Positions 18,251 to 28,272 of a stretch of DNA of 64,000 bases are shown here, one piece after another; within the stretch, counting starts at the first letter, position 1; every line of letters begins with the position of its first letter. The notes beneath the pieces were generated by a model, which saw only the letters and a list, made by a program, of their open reading frames with translations, ran no database searches and was not told the DNA's origin. The DNA is from Lysobacter ciconiae. GTDB lineage: Bacteria > Pseudomonadota > Gammaproteobacteria > Xanthomonadales > Xanthomonadaceae. The stretch spans positions 1,409,001-1,473,000 of the forward strand of contig NZ_CP063656.1 of NCBI RefSeq assembly GCF_015209725.1, in the 5' to 3' direction. A program made the translations under genes and the position numbers.

Positions 18251-19099
18251 TCAAGGTTCGAGCATCGGTTGCAGGCGTTCAAGGTTCTCACGCAGTTGCT
18301 GATCGCGTCCGCCCTCGCAAAGGCGGACGAACACCCGATCCATCAGGTGCTGCGCGGCCGCCTGGTAAAGCAGCGGCTGGATATGCACCTCCTCGTCGTG
18401 GGCCGATACCAACAGGGCAATGTCGGCATACGCACGCAGCGGGTTGGAAGTGTGGCGGGTGACGGATACGACCGTGCCACCGCGCTCGCGGAAGCAGCGC
18501 GCGATGTAGCAAAGCGGCGGCGGCTTTCCGTGCTCGGAGAACACCATCAGCACGTCGCCCGTGCAGGCAGCGCTGACGCTGGCCGCCATGTGCGCGGGAT
18601 CGAAGTTGTGCACGGTCAGGATGCCCAGCAACGACAGCCGCAGGGCGAGCGCGCGCGCGCGGATATCGTCATCGCCCAGGCCGATCAGGAAGACCTTGCC
18701 GCCTTCGCCGGCGAGGGTGATCGCGGCCGCGACCGCGGCGATGGTGCCGGGCGGATTGATCGACCGCGTTTCCTCCTCGGCCGCGGATTTGCGTCGCCAC
18801 AGCTCCGCCGCCATGGCGTCGGCGGGATGCTCCGGCGCACTGGTGGCCGGCGGCTCGTCGCCATTGTCGGCGCGCGCGATGTCCTCTCCCACCGAGTACT
18901 TGAGGTCCGGATAGCCCTTGAAGCCCAGCTTCTGGCAGAACTTCACCACGCTGGACTGGCTGACGCCCAACGCGTTGGCCAGCTGCTGCGAGGAGTAGTC
19001 GCGCAGCAGGTTGGCGTTGTCGAGCACGAAGTCGGCGATGCGCCGCTCGATCGCCGACATCTGATCGCGCCGCGAGCGGATGGTCAGCAGGGCCGACAT
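18251..19099 (-). CDS. MurR/RpiR-family transcriptional regulator
   Basis: 282 aa. The N-terminal HTH_6 domain (SAIERRIADFVLDNANLLRDYSSQQLANALGVSQSSVVKF) is followed by a SIS sugar-isomerase domain (VFLIGLGDDDIRARALALRL, DVLMVFSEHGKPP). The family senses phosphosugars such as MurNAc-6-P. ATG 19099 is preferred because the upstream epimerase stop lies one base away (19101), which is typical of an operon. Part of a probable murein-peptide catabolism locus with a candidate operator at 21746-21776. Confidence 0.87.
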   Translation of the reverse strand: MSALLTIRSRRDQMSAIERRIADFVLDNANLLRDYSSQQLANALGVSQSSVVKFCQKLGFKGYPDLKYSVGEDIARADNGDEPPATSAPEHPADAMAAELWRRKSAAEEETRSINPPGTIAAVAAAITLAGEGGKVFLIGLGDDDIRARALALRLSLLGILTVHNFDPAHMAASVSAACTGDVLMVFSEHGKPPPLCYIARCFRERGGTVVSVTRHTSNPLRAYADIALLVSAHDEEVHIQPLLYQAAAQHLMDRVFVRLCEGGRDQQLRENLERLQPMLEP

Positions 19100-19100
19100 T

Positions 19101-20213
19101 TCAGGCGGCGGCGTTGCAGTTGCTGATCGGCTCCAGACCGCGGATCTCGCGGATGCCGAGCCCCGGCGCATCGGTGATCGAGATCTCCGACTCGTTGAAG
19201 ATCACCCCGCCTTCGACCGGGTTGTAGGCGCACAGCGAGGGCCCGTCCAGGTCGACCTTGGTGATCACGTCGGACTTGGCCACTGCCAGGTGGACTGCCG
19301 CGGCGACGCTGATGCTGGTTTCGAGCATGCAGCCGATCATGCACTCGACCTGGTGCATCGCGGCGATGTCGGCGATACGCACCGCGTTGGAGATGCCGCC
19401 GGTCTTCATCAGCTTGATGTTGATGATGTCGGCGGCGCGCATGTGGATGAGCTTGATCACCTCCATCGGGCCGAACACGCTTTCATCGGCCATGATCGGG
19501 GTATGCACGCGCTCGGTCACGTAGCGCATGCCTTCCAGGTCGCGGGCGCGGACTGGCTGCTCCACCAGCTCCAGCCGGACGCCCGCATCCTCCAGGCCGC
19601 GGATGGCGTACACCGCCTCCTTGGCACTCCAGCCCTGGTTGGCATCCAGGCGCAGCAGGGCGCGGTTCTCCACCGCCGCGTAGATCGCCTTGACCCGCTC
19701 GATGTCGACCCCGATGTCCTTGCCGACCTTGATCTTCAGCGAGTCAAAACCCCGGTCGACGGCGCTGATCGAGTCGGCGACCATCTTGTCGATGGTGTCC
19801 ACGCTGATGGTGATGTCGGTGGTGACGAGTGGATCGCCGCCGCCGAGCATCTTGTAAAGCGGCGCACCATAGAGCTGCCCGAACAGGTCGTAGATGGCGA
19901 TCTCGACGGCGGCCTTGGCGCTGGAATTCTTCTCCATCGCGGTCTGGATCAGGCGGGTGATGCGGTTGAGGTCGGCGATCTCCTCACCGATCAGCCGCGG
20001 GGAGATGTAGTGGCGGATCGCGTCGACGATGGAGCCGTGGGTGTCGCCGGTAATGACCGCGGTCGCTGGCGCCTCGCCGTAGCCGATGTTGCCACTGTCG
20101 GTATGGACCATCACAACGATGTCCTCGACCTGATGGACCGTCCGCAGCGCGGTCTTGAACGGGGTTTTCAGCGGCACGCGGAGCATGCCGAATTCAATTC
20201 GGGTGATCTTCAT
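19101..20213 (-). CDS. dipeptide epimerase (L-Ala-D/L-Glu epimerase, enolase superfamily)
   Basis: 370 aa. Interconverts L-Ala-D-Glu and L-Ala-L-Glu released from murein peptides, so that ordinary dipeptidases can cleave them. It has the MLE-subgroup residues of YkfB/YcjG: Lys160-x-Lys162 (SLKIKVG), metal ligands Asp190 (LDANQG), Glu218 (VEQP) and Asp243 (ADES), and Lys268 (KLMKTGG). Those positions correspond to the B. subtilis enzyme almost residue for residue. ATG 20213. It lies 35 bases downstream of the NlpC/P60 gene, as in ykfB-ykfC. Confidence 0.92.
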   Translation of the reverse strand: MKITRIEFGMLRVPLKTPFKTALRTVHQVEDIVVMVHTDSGNIGYGEAPATAVITGDTHGSIVDAIRHYISPRLIGEEIADLNRITRLIQTAMEKNSSAKAAVEIAIYDLFGQLYGAPLYKMLGGGDPLVTTDITISVDTIDKMVADSISAVDRGFDSLKIKVGKDIGVDIERVKAIYAAVENRALLRLDANQGWSAKEAVYAIRGLEDAGVRLELVEQPVRARDLEGMRYVTERVHTPIMADESVFGPMEVIKLIHMRAADIINIKLMKTGGISNAVRIADIAAMHQVECMIGCMLETSISVAAAVHLAVAKSDVITKVDLDGPSLCAYNPVEGGVIFNESEISITDAPGLGIREIRGLEPISNCNAAA

Positions 20214-20248
20214 TTGTCGCAGGTCCGGTTGCAGTGTGCGTCGTAGGG

Positions 20249-21688
20249 TCAGTGGCTCGGCAGGCGCAGCTCGCCGTGCGGGCGCACGATGCTGGTCATG
20301 CGATCGATGTAGCTCTCGGTCTCGTTGAACATCATCGGTTCCAGCGGGGTCACCACCACGCCGTTGAGCGCCATTGAGACCAGCTCGCCGTCCGCGCCCT
20401 TGTAGCGGCCGCCGTGGGTGTCGTGGATGAGGTAGGTCATGCCGCCGTGGTGGCCGATCACCATCATCACGTGGCCGGGGATATAGACCAGGTCGCCGAC
20501 CTGCAACGCAGCGAGCGCGGCCTTGCGCTTGGCGGAGTCATCGCTGCGCTCGAAGGTGATGTGCTCCAGCGCGGGGCTCACCGCCTGCGCGCTGGTGTTG
20601 CGCGGAAGCTCGACGCCCATGCTGCGGTAGATCTCCGAGACGAAACCGCTGCAGTCGCGGGTGCCGTAGGCGTGTCCCCAGCCATAGCGTTCGCCGAGGA
20701 ACTTGAACCCCTGGTCGACAAGGTTCGCCGGAGTCAACGGCAGGTAATCCGCGGCGCTGTCAGCGCGACGTGGCAGCAGCGCCGGCGACATCGCCAGGCT
20801 CCCGTCCTCGTTGCGCACCGGCATCTCCAGCACGTAGGCGGCGTAGGGGTGCTGGCCGTTGACCGGCTTGTCGGGGGCGACGTCCGCCAGCGGCAGGCGG
20901 ATGCCCATGTCGAGCTGCAGCTGCGACACGCGCGGCTCCTCGCGGGTGAACACGGTGTGCTCGACGCCACCGGTGATGATCCGGTAAGGCGATTCGGTGG
21001 TGTAACCCAGCACCTGCGCGCGGCTGCCTTCGGCGATGTGGTGCTTGTCCACCCACGCGGCGTAGCGCGGACTGATCACGAACAACCACTCGCCATCAGC
21101 GCTTTCGTGCGCAATCACTACCGGCGTTCCGGGGAACAGGGCGCTCTCCTGCAAACGGTCGATGTCGGTATCACCGCGACTGCTGAAGATGCGCATCGTG
21201 GTCGGCAGGCCACGCATGTCGGTGCGGTGCACCACCAGTCCGTAGCGGGTCGCCTGATCGGCGGGGACGGCGTCCACGGCGGTGTTGGCGAACATCGCGT
21301 CGATCGCGGCTACCGCTACTTCATTTCCCTCCAGATCCCAGCGCGGCGTGGTGGGGCGCGACGATGCGCCTTCCAGCCATTTGCGGACCTGCCTGCGATC
21401 AAGGCGGGCAGGGAGCTTGCGGAGGTCGTGCATCGAAGGGTCCAGCTCAAACAGGCGCCGGTTCTGGGCCCGGATGGCCGCGGTATCCAGCAGGACCTGG
21501 TCGGGCGCGGCCATGGCCGCTGTCCAATAGTCCGGCGACAGCATCGCCTCATCGGTGATCCCGACCACGCCGTGCGCCGGAACCTGCGCGGCAACAGGCG
21601 CCACGCCGGGCAGGGGGGCCTGCGCGTGCAGCGGCAGGCAAAGCGCGCTGGCCAGCACAAGGCTCGCGGCAAGTACGGTGATACGCAT
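20249..21688 (-). CDS. exported SH3-domain NlpC/P60 murein peptidase (YkfC-like)
   Basis: 479 aa. Signal peptide (MRITVLAASLVLASALCLPLHA), an N-terminal domain and a central SH3b domain, then an NlpC/P60 domain with Cys346 in GTRDCSGFVSEIYR and His in PGHVMMVIGHHG. Such enzymes cut the gamma-D-Glu-diaminopimelate bond of murein peptides, releasing L-Ala-D-Glu, the substrate of the downstream epimerase. ATG 21688 with GAGGAAA ribosome site; 14 codons upstream are open but not signal-like. First gene of the leftward arm. Confidence 0.88.
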   Translation of the reverse strand: MRITVLAASLVLASALCLPLHAQAPLPGVAPVAAQVPAHGVVGITDEAMLSPDYWTAAMAAPDQVLLDTAAIRAQNRRLFELDPSMHDLRKLPARLDRRQVRKWLEGASSRPTTPRWDLEGNEVAVAAIDAMFANTAVDAVPADQATRYGLVVHRTDMRGLPTTMRIFSSRGDTDIDRLQESALFPGTPVVIAHESADGEWLFVISPRYAAWVDKHHIAEGSRAQVLGYTTESPYRIITGGVEHTVFTREEPRVSQLQLDMGIRLPLADVAPDKPVNGQHPYAAYVLEMPVRNEDGSLAMSPALLPRRADSAADYLPLTPANLVDQGFKFLGERYGWGHAYGTRDCSGFVSEIYRSMGVELPRNTSAQAVSPALEHITFERSDDSAKRKAALAALQVGDLVYIPGHVMMVIGHHGGMTYLIHDTHGGRYKGADGELVSMALNGVVVTPLEPMMFNETESYIDRMTSIVRPHGELRLPSH

Positions 21689-21745
21689 CGATTTCCTCGA
21701 TCTGAACGGGTGAAGGCGCCGATGTCGCACACGATTTCAGCGCGC

Positions 21746-21776
21746 GGAATACGTGATTCTTATATCACGCAATTCC
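21746..21776. promoter_or_regulatory. long palindrome in the divergent promoter region, candidate RpiR operator
   Basis: CGTGAT (21752-21757) and ATCACG (21764-21769) flank a 6-base AT-rich spacer. A second arm pair GGAAT (21746-21750) and ATTCC (21772-21776) extends the symmetry, off-centre by half a base. It lies between the divergent NlpC/P60 and transglutaminase genes, upstream of both, where a shared operator would act. Confidence 0.6.
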
Positions 21777-21941
21777 AGAATATATTATTGCTTCCGCTCG
21801 CAGGCCGTGCTAAACATCGCTTTGGGACACCGGCTAGGGGCAGGCAGTGGTGCATGGGGTTACACCAACGATAGTCATTTGGGATGTTGCCGGGTATCGG
21901 CCATCGGGAAGGCCTCTCGTCGAACGCGCGGGGGTCCGGCG

Positions 21942-23471
21942 GTGAGCTCACCACGCCGTCTGATGCTGGCCGCGCTTGCCCTTTGCTTGGGAATGGGTGC
22001 CGCTGTCAATGCCGTCCCGCTCGGCGCCACGGCAGAACCGGACAGCCGCGCAGGCCCGCACGATCCCGACGCGACCGTCGCAGCCATCGTGGCACTGGTT
22101 GATGCCGGCCACTTCAGGCAGGCGGAATCCGCGATCGATCTGGCTTTGGCCGCGCGCGGAAACAGCGTGGATGCGCAGCAGCCTGTGCTGTTTGAACGCG
22201 AGCGCATGCGTCGCATCCTGATGGACTTCACTCTCGAGCCGGCGGACGTCGAGCAGCAACTGCGGCGCCAGATCCCCGATCTGCGGGCGGCAGAGGTTGA
22301 TGCCTGGAGCCAGTCCGGTCTGCTCGAGCATCGGCTGATTGATGGCCGCACCCTGTATTTCAAGCGCGCAGTGTCCAACCTGTTCCGCATCAGTCCGGAA
22401 GCTGCCGCACGCCGGGCGGTGCAAACGCCATTCCGCGACGGCCCAATGGAGTCGGCCAATGCTCACCACGTCGCGATCGCCGAAACGGCGCTGTCCAGCG
22501 GCCAAAGCAGCGTGCTGCCGCAGCGGATCCGCGTCACCCAGTCCCTGACGGTGAACGCCGACGCGGTTCCCGCGGGTGAGCAAGTGCGTGCGTGGATTCC
22601 GTTCCCGCGTCAGATTCCCGGCCAGCAGGAGGACATCCGCCTTCTCCAAACCGAGCCGGCCAAGGCCCAGGTCGCGCCGGTTTCCGCGGCCCAACGTACC
22701 GTCCGTATGGAAAAGCCGGCGCGCGCCGGAGCGCCGACCGAGTTCAGCGTCCAATACGAAATGACCGTTTACGGTCGATACCACCAGATCGACGGCGATC
22801 GCGTCCAGTCGACAGCGGATGACCCCGACCTGGCCGAAAGCCTGGCCGAGCGTCCTCCGCACATCGTTTTCACCCCGGCCTTGCGTGCATTTTCCAGGGA
22901 CGTCGTGGGCGACGAAACCAACCCGTACCGCATCACGCAGAAGCTGTTCGCCGCGGTCGACCGCATCCCCTGGGCAGGCGCGCGCGAGTATTCGACGATT
23001 TCCAACATCAGCGAGCACGCGCTGCGCACCGGCCACGCCGACTGCGGCCAGCAGACCCTGCTGCTGATCACGTTGCTCCGGCTCAATGGGATCCCCGCGC
23101 GGTGGCAATCGGGAATGGTCTACTCCGACTCGCAGGTCGGTGGCGCGGATCGTGCCGATTACTGGAACCTCCACGATTGGGGCCAGGTGTATCTGGCGCC
23201 CTACGGGTGGGTTCCGATGGACGTGACAACGGGCCGGCTGCCTGGTGCGGTGGACGGGCAGGGCAGAAGTCTTGAGTGGTTCTATCTGGGCGGGCTGGAC
23301 GCGTACCGGATCGCATTCAATGACGACTTCGGCACACAGTTTCAACCGCCGAAGCGGCATTTCCGTTCCGACAACGTCGACTCGCAGCGCGGCGAAGTGG
23401 AGTGGAGCGGAGGAAACCTGTATTTCGATCAATGGACGTACGACTTCAATGCGGAGGTCCTGCGGCCTTAG
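21942..23471 (+). CDS. exported transglutaminase-like cysteine peptidase
   Basis: 509 aa from GTG 21942, which precedes a signal peptide (RRLMLAALALCLGMGAAVNA); ATG 21963 is the alternative. The C-terminal transglutaminase fold has Cys368 (GHADCGQQTLLL), His411 (NLHDWGQ) and Asp427 (PMDVTTG). Bacterial exported members are usually peptidases. It is preceded by ~170 residues of helical domain. First gene of the rightward arm, 50 bases before a TonB receptor, so a role in cutting peptides before uptake is plausible (inference). Confidence 0.82.
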   Translation: MSSPRRLMLAALALCLGMGAAVNAVPLGATAEPDSRAGPHDPDATVAAIVALVDAGHFRQAESAIDLALAARGNSVDAQQPVLFERERMRRILMDFTLEPADVEQQLRRQIPDLRAAEVDAWSQSGLLEHRLIDGRTLYFKRAVSNLFRISPEAAARRAVQTPFRDGPMESANAHHVAIAETALSSGQSSVLPQRIRVTQSLTVNADAVPAGEQVRAWIPFPRQIPGQQEDIRLLQTEPAKAQVAPVSAAQRTVRMEKPARAGAPTEFSVQYEMTVYGRYHQIDGDRVQSTADDPDLAESLAERPPHIVFTPALRAFSRDVVGDETNPYRITQKLFAAVDRIPWAGAREYSTISNISEHALRTGHADCGQQTLLLITLLRLNGIPARWQSGMVYSDSQVGGADRADYWNLHDWGQVYLAPYGWVPMDVTTGRLPGAVDGQGRSLEWFYLGGLDAYRIAFNDDFGTQFQPPKRHFRSDNVDSQRGEVEWSGGNLYFDQWTYDFNAEVLRP

Positions 23472-23520
23472 GGGGCGACTGCAGGGCCTGGATTTTCAAT
23501 TACCTTTCGGGAGAGGGGAC

Positions 23521-26502
23521 ATGCAGCACAAACGATTGCGCAAGAGCGTACTGAGCCTGGCAATGGGCGTCTGTCTGGCGTCCATGGTGCCAAGCCTGGC
23601 CATGGCACAAAGCGTTACCGGTGCAGTAGCCGGACGCGCCGAAGCCGGCACGCAGGTCACCATCACCAATACCTCCACCGGCGCATCGCGCACCGGCACG
23701 GCGGGCAGGGACGGCAGTTACCGCATCGGTCAACTGCCGCCGGGTGACTACATCCTGAGGTCGGGTTCGGGCGAACCGGTCTCCTTCACGGTGTCGCTGG
23801 GCGGCACCACCACCGTGAACCTGACCAATGAAGGCGCGGTCAACCTGGCGGCGATCCAGGTGGTGGGTTCGCGCGTGGTCAACCGCGTCGATGTCCACAC
23901 TACGGAATCCTCCACGAATATCACCCGCACCGAGCTTGCCAAGTTGCCGGTCGACCAGAGCCTTGCATCGGTCGCGTTGTTGGCTCCGGGCGTGGTCAAT
24001 TCGGGGGCCAGTTTCGGTGGGCTTTCCTTCGGGGGGTCGTCGGTCGCAGAGAACGTCGCCTACATCAATGGTCTCAACGTCACCGACCCGTATCGACGGC
24101 AGGGCTTCTCCTCTGTGCCGTTCGCGTTCTACGAGGAGTTCCAGGTCAAGACCGGCGGCTATTCGGCGGAGTTCGGCCGCAGTACCGGCGGCGTCATCAA
24201 CGCGGTGACGCGCTCGGGTGGAAACGAGTTCCATGCCGGCGCGGAGGTCACCATGGAGCCTGCTGCCTGGACGTCCTCGAGAAAGGACCGCTATCACCGG
24301 GACGGGACGATCGTCGAGCAGGACCGCATGAGCCGCGACGACAGTTCGTTTTCGAAGGCCAACGTGTGGGCATCCGGCGCAATCGTGCAGGACCGGTTGT
24401 TCTTCTTCGGCATGTACGAAAAACGCGACAGCAATCCCCGCGACATTGACACCACCGAAGCCTGGTACACCAAGAGCGACAACGACTTCTGGGGCGCGAA
24501 GGTTGACTGGCACATCAACGACAACCACCTGTTGGAAGCGCTCGCTTTCTCGGACAAAGCCGACTCCTCGACGAGCAGCTACGATTACGACTGGGACAGC
24601 GCGACGCGCGGCGAGAAGCTCGGTGAAAGCTACAGCGGCTCTGGCGGCGACAACTGGTCGCTGACCTACACCGGCCATTTCACCGACAACTTCGTCGCCA
24701 AGGCGATGTACGGCGTCAACGAGCGCAGCGCTACCGGTGGCAGCCCATGGGATGCGGGTTGCAGCATCGTCACCCGCACTGGCGGCTACACGGAGGTGTT
24801 TGGTCCGGCAACAATGCGCGAGGGTTGCCATCCGAGCAACAGCAGCATCAGCAGTCGTTTTGACAAGCGCGAGGCCACCCGTCTGGACTTCGAGTGGTCG
24901 ATCGGTGACCACCTGATTCGTTTTGGCGCGGACCAGGAGATCATGGATTCCGATAGCGCCAGGGTGTATCCCGGCGATGGCGTCAGCTACCAGGCGCAGG
25001 CTGCGACACCCGGCGGCGTGCTTCCCAACGGCGCAGTAATACCCAATGGGGTCAACAGCATCATCGATGCGCGTCGTTACATCACCGGCGCTCCGGTCTC
25101 GACGGAAGCACAGGCTATCTACATCGAGGACAACTGGAACGTCACTCCAGACCTGCTCCTGAATCTCGGGATCCGCGCCGACAAATTCCACAACAAGCTG
25201 GCATCGGGTACCAGTTTTGCGAAAGCGGACTTTTCGGACATGATTTCGCCGCGCTTTGGTTTCAGCTGGGACATGCGGGGCGATGGCTCAACCAAGGTCT
25301 TCGGCAATGCCGGCCGCTATTACACACCGCTCACCAACAAGCTGACCGATTATTTTGGCGGCGGTACCACGGATGAGCATACCTACTACGTGCTGGACGG
25401 CTTCGTCGAGCGGACCGATCCCGTGAATGGCAAGCCCTACCTGTTCCCCAACATCGGTGCGCAGCTGGGCCCTGTGAATACAGAGGGCAACGCCCCGGCC
25501 CCGGACAATGTCGACACCGCAGTAGCGCGTGACCTCAAGCAGGTGTACCAGGACGAGTTCATCCTCGGCTTCCAGCAGGCACTCAACAACGCTTGGTCCT
25601 ATGGCGTCAACGCCACGTATCGTGAGATGACCCGCACGGTCGAAGACGTTCGCATCAACCACGTCGATGGGTGCCCCTGGTACTCCGGCGACTGGCCGAT
25701 CATCAACCCGGGGGAGAGCACGACGCTGTGGTGCCCGACCACCTCTGACTGGGTGACCTTCGACAACTCCAAGGACGGATACAAGGCGCTGGGGAGCGGC
25801 GCGATCATGGGCTACAAGAAGCCCAAGCGCACCTACAAGGCGGTCGAGTTCCAGCTGGACCGGGCATGGGATGACAAATGGGCGTTCAACGCCAGCTATC
25901 TGTGGTCGAAGTCGGAGGGCAACATGGAAGGCCCGGTCAATTCCGACACCGGCTACAACGACACCAACCTCGTGCAGCATTACGACCACCCTGCCGTGAA
26001 CGAACGTTTTGGGGTCCTCTTCAACGATTCACGCCACCAGTTCAAGCTGCGCGGGAGCTACAAGCTCAACGAGATGTGGGGCTTCGGCGCCACGGTATCG
26101 GCCCGCTCGGGTGGTCCGATCACGGCGTTTGGCGTGCGTTGGCCCAATGACAACCGAAGCGCCGGTGGTCCAGGCGAGTACAGCGGCGGCGGATCCGGGT
26201 GGTTGTGCAACTCCGGCTGCGGTGACTACACGACGCGGGACATGACCTATTCGCCGCGCGGCGCTTTCGGTCGGATGCCCTGGGTAAAGGATGTTGGCCT
26301 CAGCGTGACCTGGACCCTGCCCGTTGAGCACATCGACCTGAAGGCTCGCCTGTCGATCTACAACCTGTTCAACAGCCAGACCATGGTCAACGTGCATTCC
26401 CGTTACGAAAGCACCCCCGGCAACAAGATGCCGTACTTCGGCGAAGGCACAAACTGGCAGTCGCCGCGTTATGCGCAGCTGGTGGTTACCTACGCCTTCT
26501 GA
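23521..26502 (+). CDS. TonB-dependent receptor, Oar-like, with carboxypeptidase-regulatory N-domain
   Basis: 993 aa. Signal peptide ending AMAQS, an N-terminal CarboxypepD_reg-like domain (GAVAGRAEAGTQVTITNTSTG...), then the plug (VAYINGLNVTDPYRRQG, GGVINAVTRSGGNEFH) and a long beta-barrel ending YAQLVVTYAF with terminal Phe. The type is expanded in Xanthomonadaceae and imports peptides or complex ligands across the outer membrane. ATG 23521. Placed between a transglutaminase-like and a serine hydrolase gene in the same direction. The ligand is likely a murein peptide, but this is inferred from context. Confidence 0.88.
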   Translation: MQHKRLRKSVLSLAMGVCLASMVPSLAMAQSVTGAVAGRAEAGTQVTITNTSTGASRTGTAGRDGSYRIGQLPPGDYILRSGSGEPVSFTVSLGGTTTVNLTNEGAVNLAAIQVVGSRVVNRVDVHTTESSTNITRTELAKLPVDQSLASVALLAPGVVNSGASFGGLSFGGSSVAENVAYINGLNVTDPYRRQGFSSVPFAFYEEFQVKTGGYSAEFGRSTGGVINAVTRSGGNEFHAGAEVTMEPAAWTSSRKDRYHRDGTIVEQDRMSRDDSSFSKANVWASGAIVQDRLFFFGMYEKRDSNPRDIDTTEAWYTKSDNDFWGAKVDWHINDNHLLEALAFSDKADSSTSSYDYDWDSATRGEKLGESYSGSGGDNWSLTYTGHFTDNFVAKAMYGVNERSATGGSPWDAGCSIVTRTGGYTEVFGPATMREGCHPSNSSISSRFDKREATRLDFEWSIGDHLIRFGADQEIMDSDSARVYPGDGVSYQAQAATPGGVLPNGAVIPNGVNSIIDARRYITGAPVSTEAQAIYIEDNWNVTPDLLLNLGIRADKFHNKLASGTSFAKADFSDMISPRFGFSWDMRGDGSTKVFGNAGRYYTPLTNKLTDYFGGGTTDEHTYYVLDGFVERTDPVNGKPYLFPNIGAQLGPVNTEGNAPAPDNVDTAVARDLKQVYQDEFILGFQQALNNAWSYGVNATYREMTRTVEDVRINHVDGCPWYSGDWPIINPGESTTLWCPTTSDWVTFDNSKDGYKALGSGAIMGYKKPKRTYKAVEFQLDRAWDDKWAFNASYLWSKSEGNMEGPVNSDTGYNDTNLVQHYDHPAVNERFGVLFNDSRHQFKLRGSYKLNEMWGFGATVSARSGGPITAFGVRWPNDNRSAGGPGEYSGGGSGWLCNSGCGDYTTRDMTYSPRGAFGRMPWVKDVGLSVTWTLPVEHIDLKARLSIYNLFNSQTMVNVHSRYESTPGNKMPYFGEGTNWQSPRYAQLVVTYAF

Positions 26503-26531
26503 TGGGCGGCCCGTTGTCGTGATAGCGGCCA

Positions 26532-26558
26532 GGCGTCCCGGAGATCATCCGGGGCGCC
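26532..26558. repeat. intergenic GC-rich hairpin between TonB receptor and serine hydrolase
   Basis: 11-bp stem with one wobble (GGCGTCCCGGA / TCCGGGGCGCC, 26532-26542 and 26548-26558) and a 5-base loop. There is no U-tract. It may stabilise the receptor mRNA or partly terminate. Confidence 0.45.
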
Positions 26559-26585
26559 GAGGCCCGGCAAGGAGTGGCAAAAGTA

Positions 26586-28220
26586 GTGAGTAATCACGTT
26601 TACAAGGCGGCCGCATTAGCGGCCGCGTTTGTTCTGGCCCCGGCCAACGCCCAGATACCACCGGAAACCACTAAGCCGTCTGCCCGGATCACCTCTGCCG
26701 TAGATGACGTGGTGGCGCGTTACGACTTGCCCGGCATCGCCGTTGGCGTGGTCGTTGACGGCAAGATCCAGCAGTGGGAAGTACGCGGCGAGACGAGCAC
26801 AGGCAGCGGCGAGCGGGTGCGTCGCGACACACTGTTCAAGGTCGCGTCCAATACCAAGGCGATGACGGCGGCTTTGCTGGCTCGCCAGGTCGACGCCGGC
26901 CTCCTGTCGTGGGACGACCCTGTCGTGAAGCATTTGCCCGGGTTTCGTATGCACGAGGACTGGGTCACCCGCGAAATGCAGGTGCGCGACCTGCTCATCC
27001 ACAATAGTGGCCTTGGGCCGGGCGCCGGCGATTTGATGCTGTGGCCCGAACCCAACCATTTCACCCGCGCGGACGTGATTGCCGGGCTGAAGCATCTCAA
27101 GCCGCGCTGGAGCTTCCGCTCGCGTTACGCCTACGACAACACCCTGTACATCGTGGCCGGCGAGGTCGCCGCTGCCGTTGGCGGAGCCCCGTACGACGTG
27201 CTGCTGCGGCGCGAAGTCTTCGAACCGCTGGGAATGGACGGCTGCCGGATCGGTGAATGGCGTGTGGCCGACGCGGGCAGCGTAGCCTCGGCCCATGTGA
27301 CGCGTGAGGGAAAGTGGGCTGCGAGGCTGGACGGGGAAGTCGTCACCGACATGCCCATGGCGGCCGCAGGCGGGGTGCGCTGCAACCTGGACAGCATGCT
27401 TCGTTGGACACAGGCATGGCTTGGGAAAGACGGCAACGGGTCCGGGACCGACTGGCTTTCCACGCAGCAGCGCACGGCCGTGTGGACACCGCACATGCCG
27501 ATGCCCCTTTTACCCCGAATGCGCGACTGGAATGGCAGCCACTTCTACGCGTATGGCTACGGATGGCGGCTGAGCGACGTGGATGGCACCTCAAAAGTGG
27601 CTCACACCGGCACGCTTTCAGGGATGTATTCCGCGGTGACCCTGCTGCCCGAGTTGGGCACGGGATTCGTGATCCTGATCAACGCTGAAGCAGGAGAAGC
27701 GCGGACGGTGCTGGAGCAGGTTCTCAGCAAGCACTTCACCGCACCCGGCGAGAAGCGGACGGTCGCCTACTACGCCGACGAACTGGCGCGTGAGCGGTCG
27801 GCTCGTCCCTCGCCTCCGGCCGAGGACCCCCCCGGCGCCATCGCAGCGGATGCGCGAGCGTCAGCGTCGCGCTCGGCCGTCGCGCCGGGCGAACTTGCTT
27901 CCTGGCTCGGCGAGTACCGCGACCCGTGGTTTGGCGACGTATCGATCTGTGCGTCCGAGTCTGGCGTGCGTTTCCAGTCGGTCAAATCACCGCGGCTGTC
28001 GGGGCCGGTGCTCGACGCCGACGGGCGCCTGCTGGTCGACTTCGACACACTGGAGTCGGACGCCGATGCGTGGCTTGATTTTGCCCAGCCATCCGCTGCC
28101 GGCGGACCGTATCCCGCCAGCCCGCAACTCACCATGGCCAAGGTCGACCCGGACGCGGACTTCAGCTACGACTACGAAGACCTTCATTTTCAGCGCATCG
28201 GCGATTGTGCGGATCGATGA
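26586..28220 (+). CDS. serine hydrolase of the class C beta-lactamase/DD-peptidase family
   Basis: 544 aa with signal peptide (AAALAAAFVLAPANA). Penicillin-binding fold motifs: Ser88-x-x-Lys91 (VASNTKAM), Tyr-x-Asn (YAYDNTL), and HTG (VAHTGTLSG). A C-terminal extension of ~140 residues resembles the lipocalin-like domain of D-aminopeptidase-type hydrolases. GTG 26586 is favoured because the AAGGAG at 26569-26574 would overlap an in-frame GTG at 26574. Likely a periplasmic peptidase acting on D-amino-acid peptides; the substrate is not proven. Confidence 0.82.
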   Translation: MSNHVYKAAALAAAFVLAPANAQIPPETTKPSARITSAVDDVVARYDLPGIAVGVVVDGKIQQWEVRGETSTGSGERVRRDTLFKVASNTKAMTAALLARQVDAGLLSWDDPVVKHLPGFRMHEDWVTREMQVRDLLIHNSGLGPGAGDLMLWPEPNHFTRADVIAGLKHLKPRWSFRSRYAYDNTLYIVAGEVAAAVGGAPYDVLLRREVFEPLGMDGCRIGEWRVADAGSVASAHVTREGKWAARLDGEVVTDMPMAAAGGVRCNLDSMLRWTQAWLGKDGNGSGTDWLSTQQRTAVWTPHMPMPLLPRMRDWNGSHFYAYGYGWRLSDVDGTSKVAHTGTLSGMYSAVTLLPELGTGFVILINAEAGEARTVLEQVLSKHFTAPGEKRTVAYYADELARERSARPSPPAEDPPGAIAADARASASRSAVAPGELASWLGEYRDPWFGDVSICASESGVRFQSVKSPRLSGPVLDADGRLLVDFDTLESDADAWLDFAQPSAAGGPYPASPQLTMAKVDPDADFSYDYEDLHFQRIGDCADR

Positions 28221-28272
28221 ACTTCATCGGCTCGCCAAAAGCGGACACGACGCGCGCGACCAGGAGAGCGGC

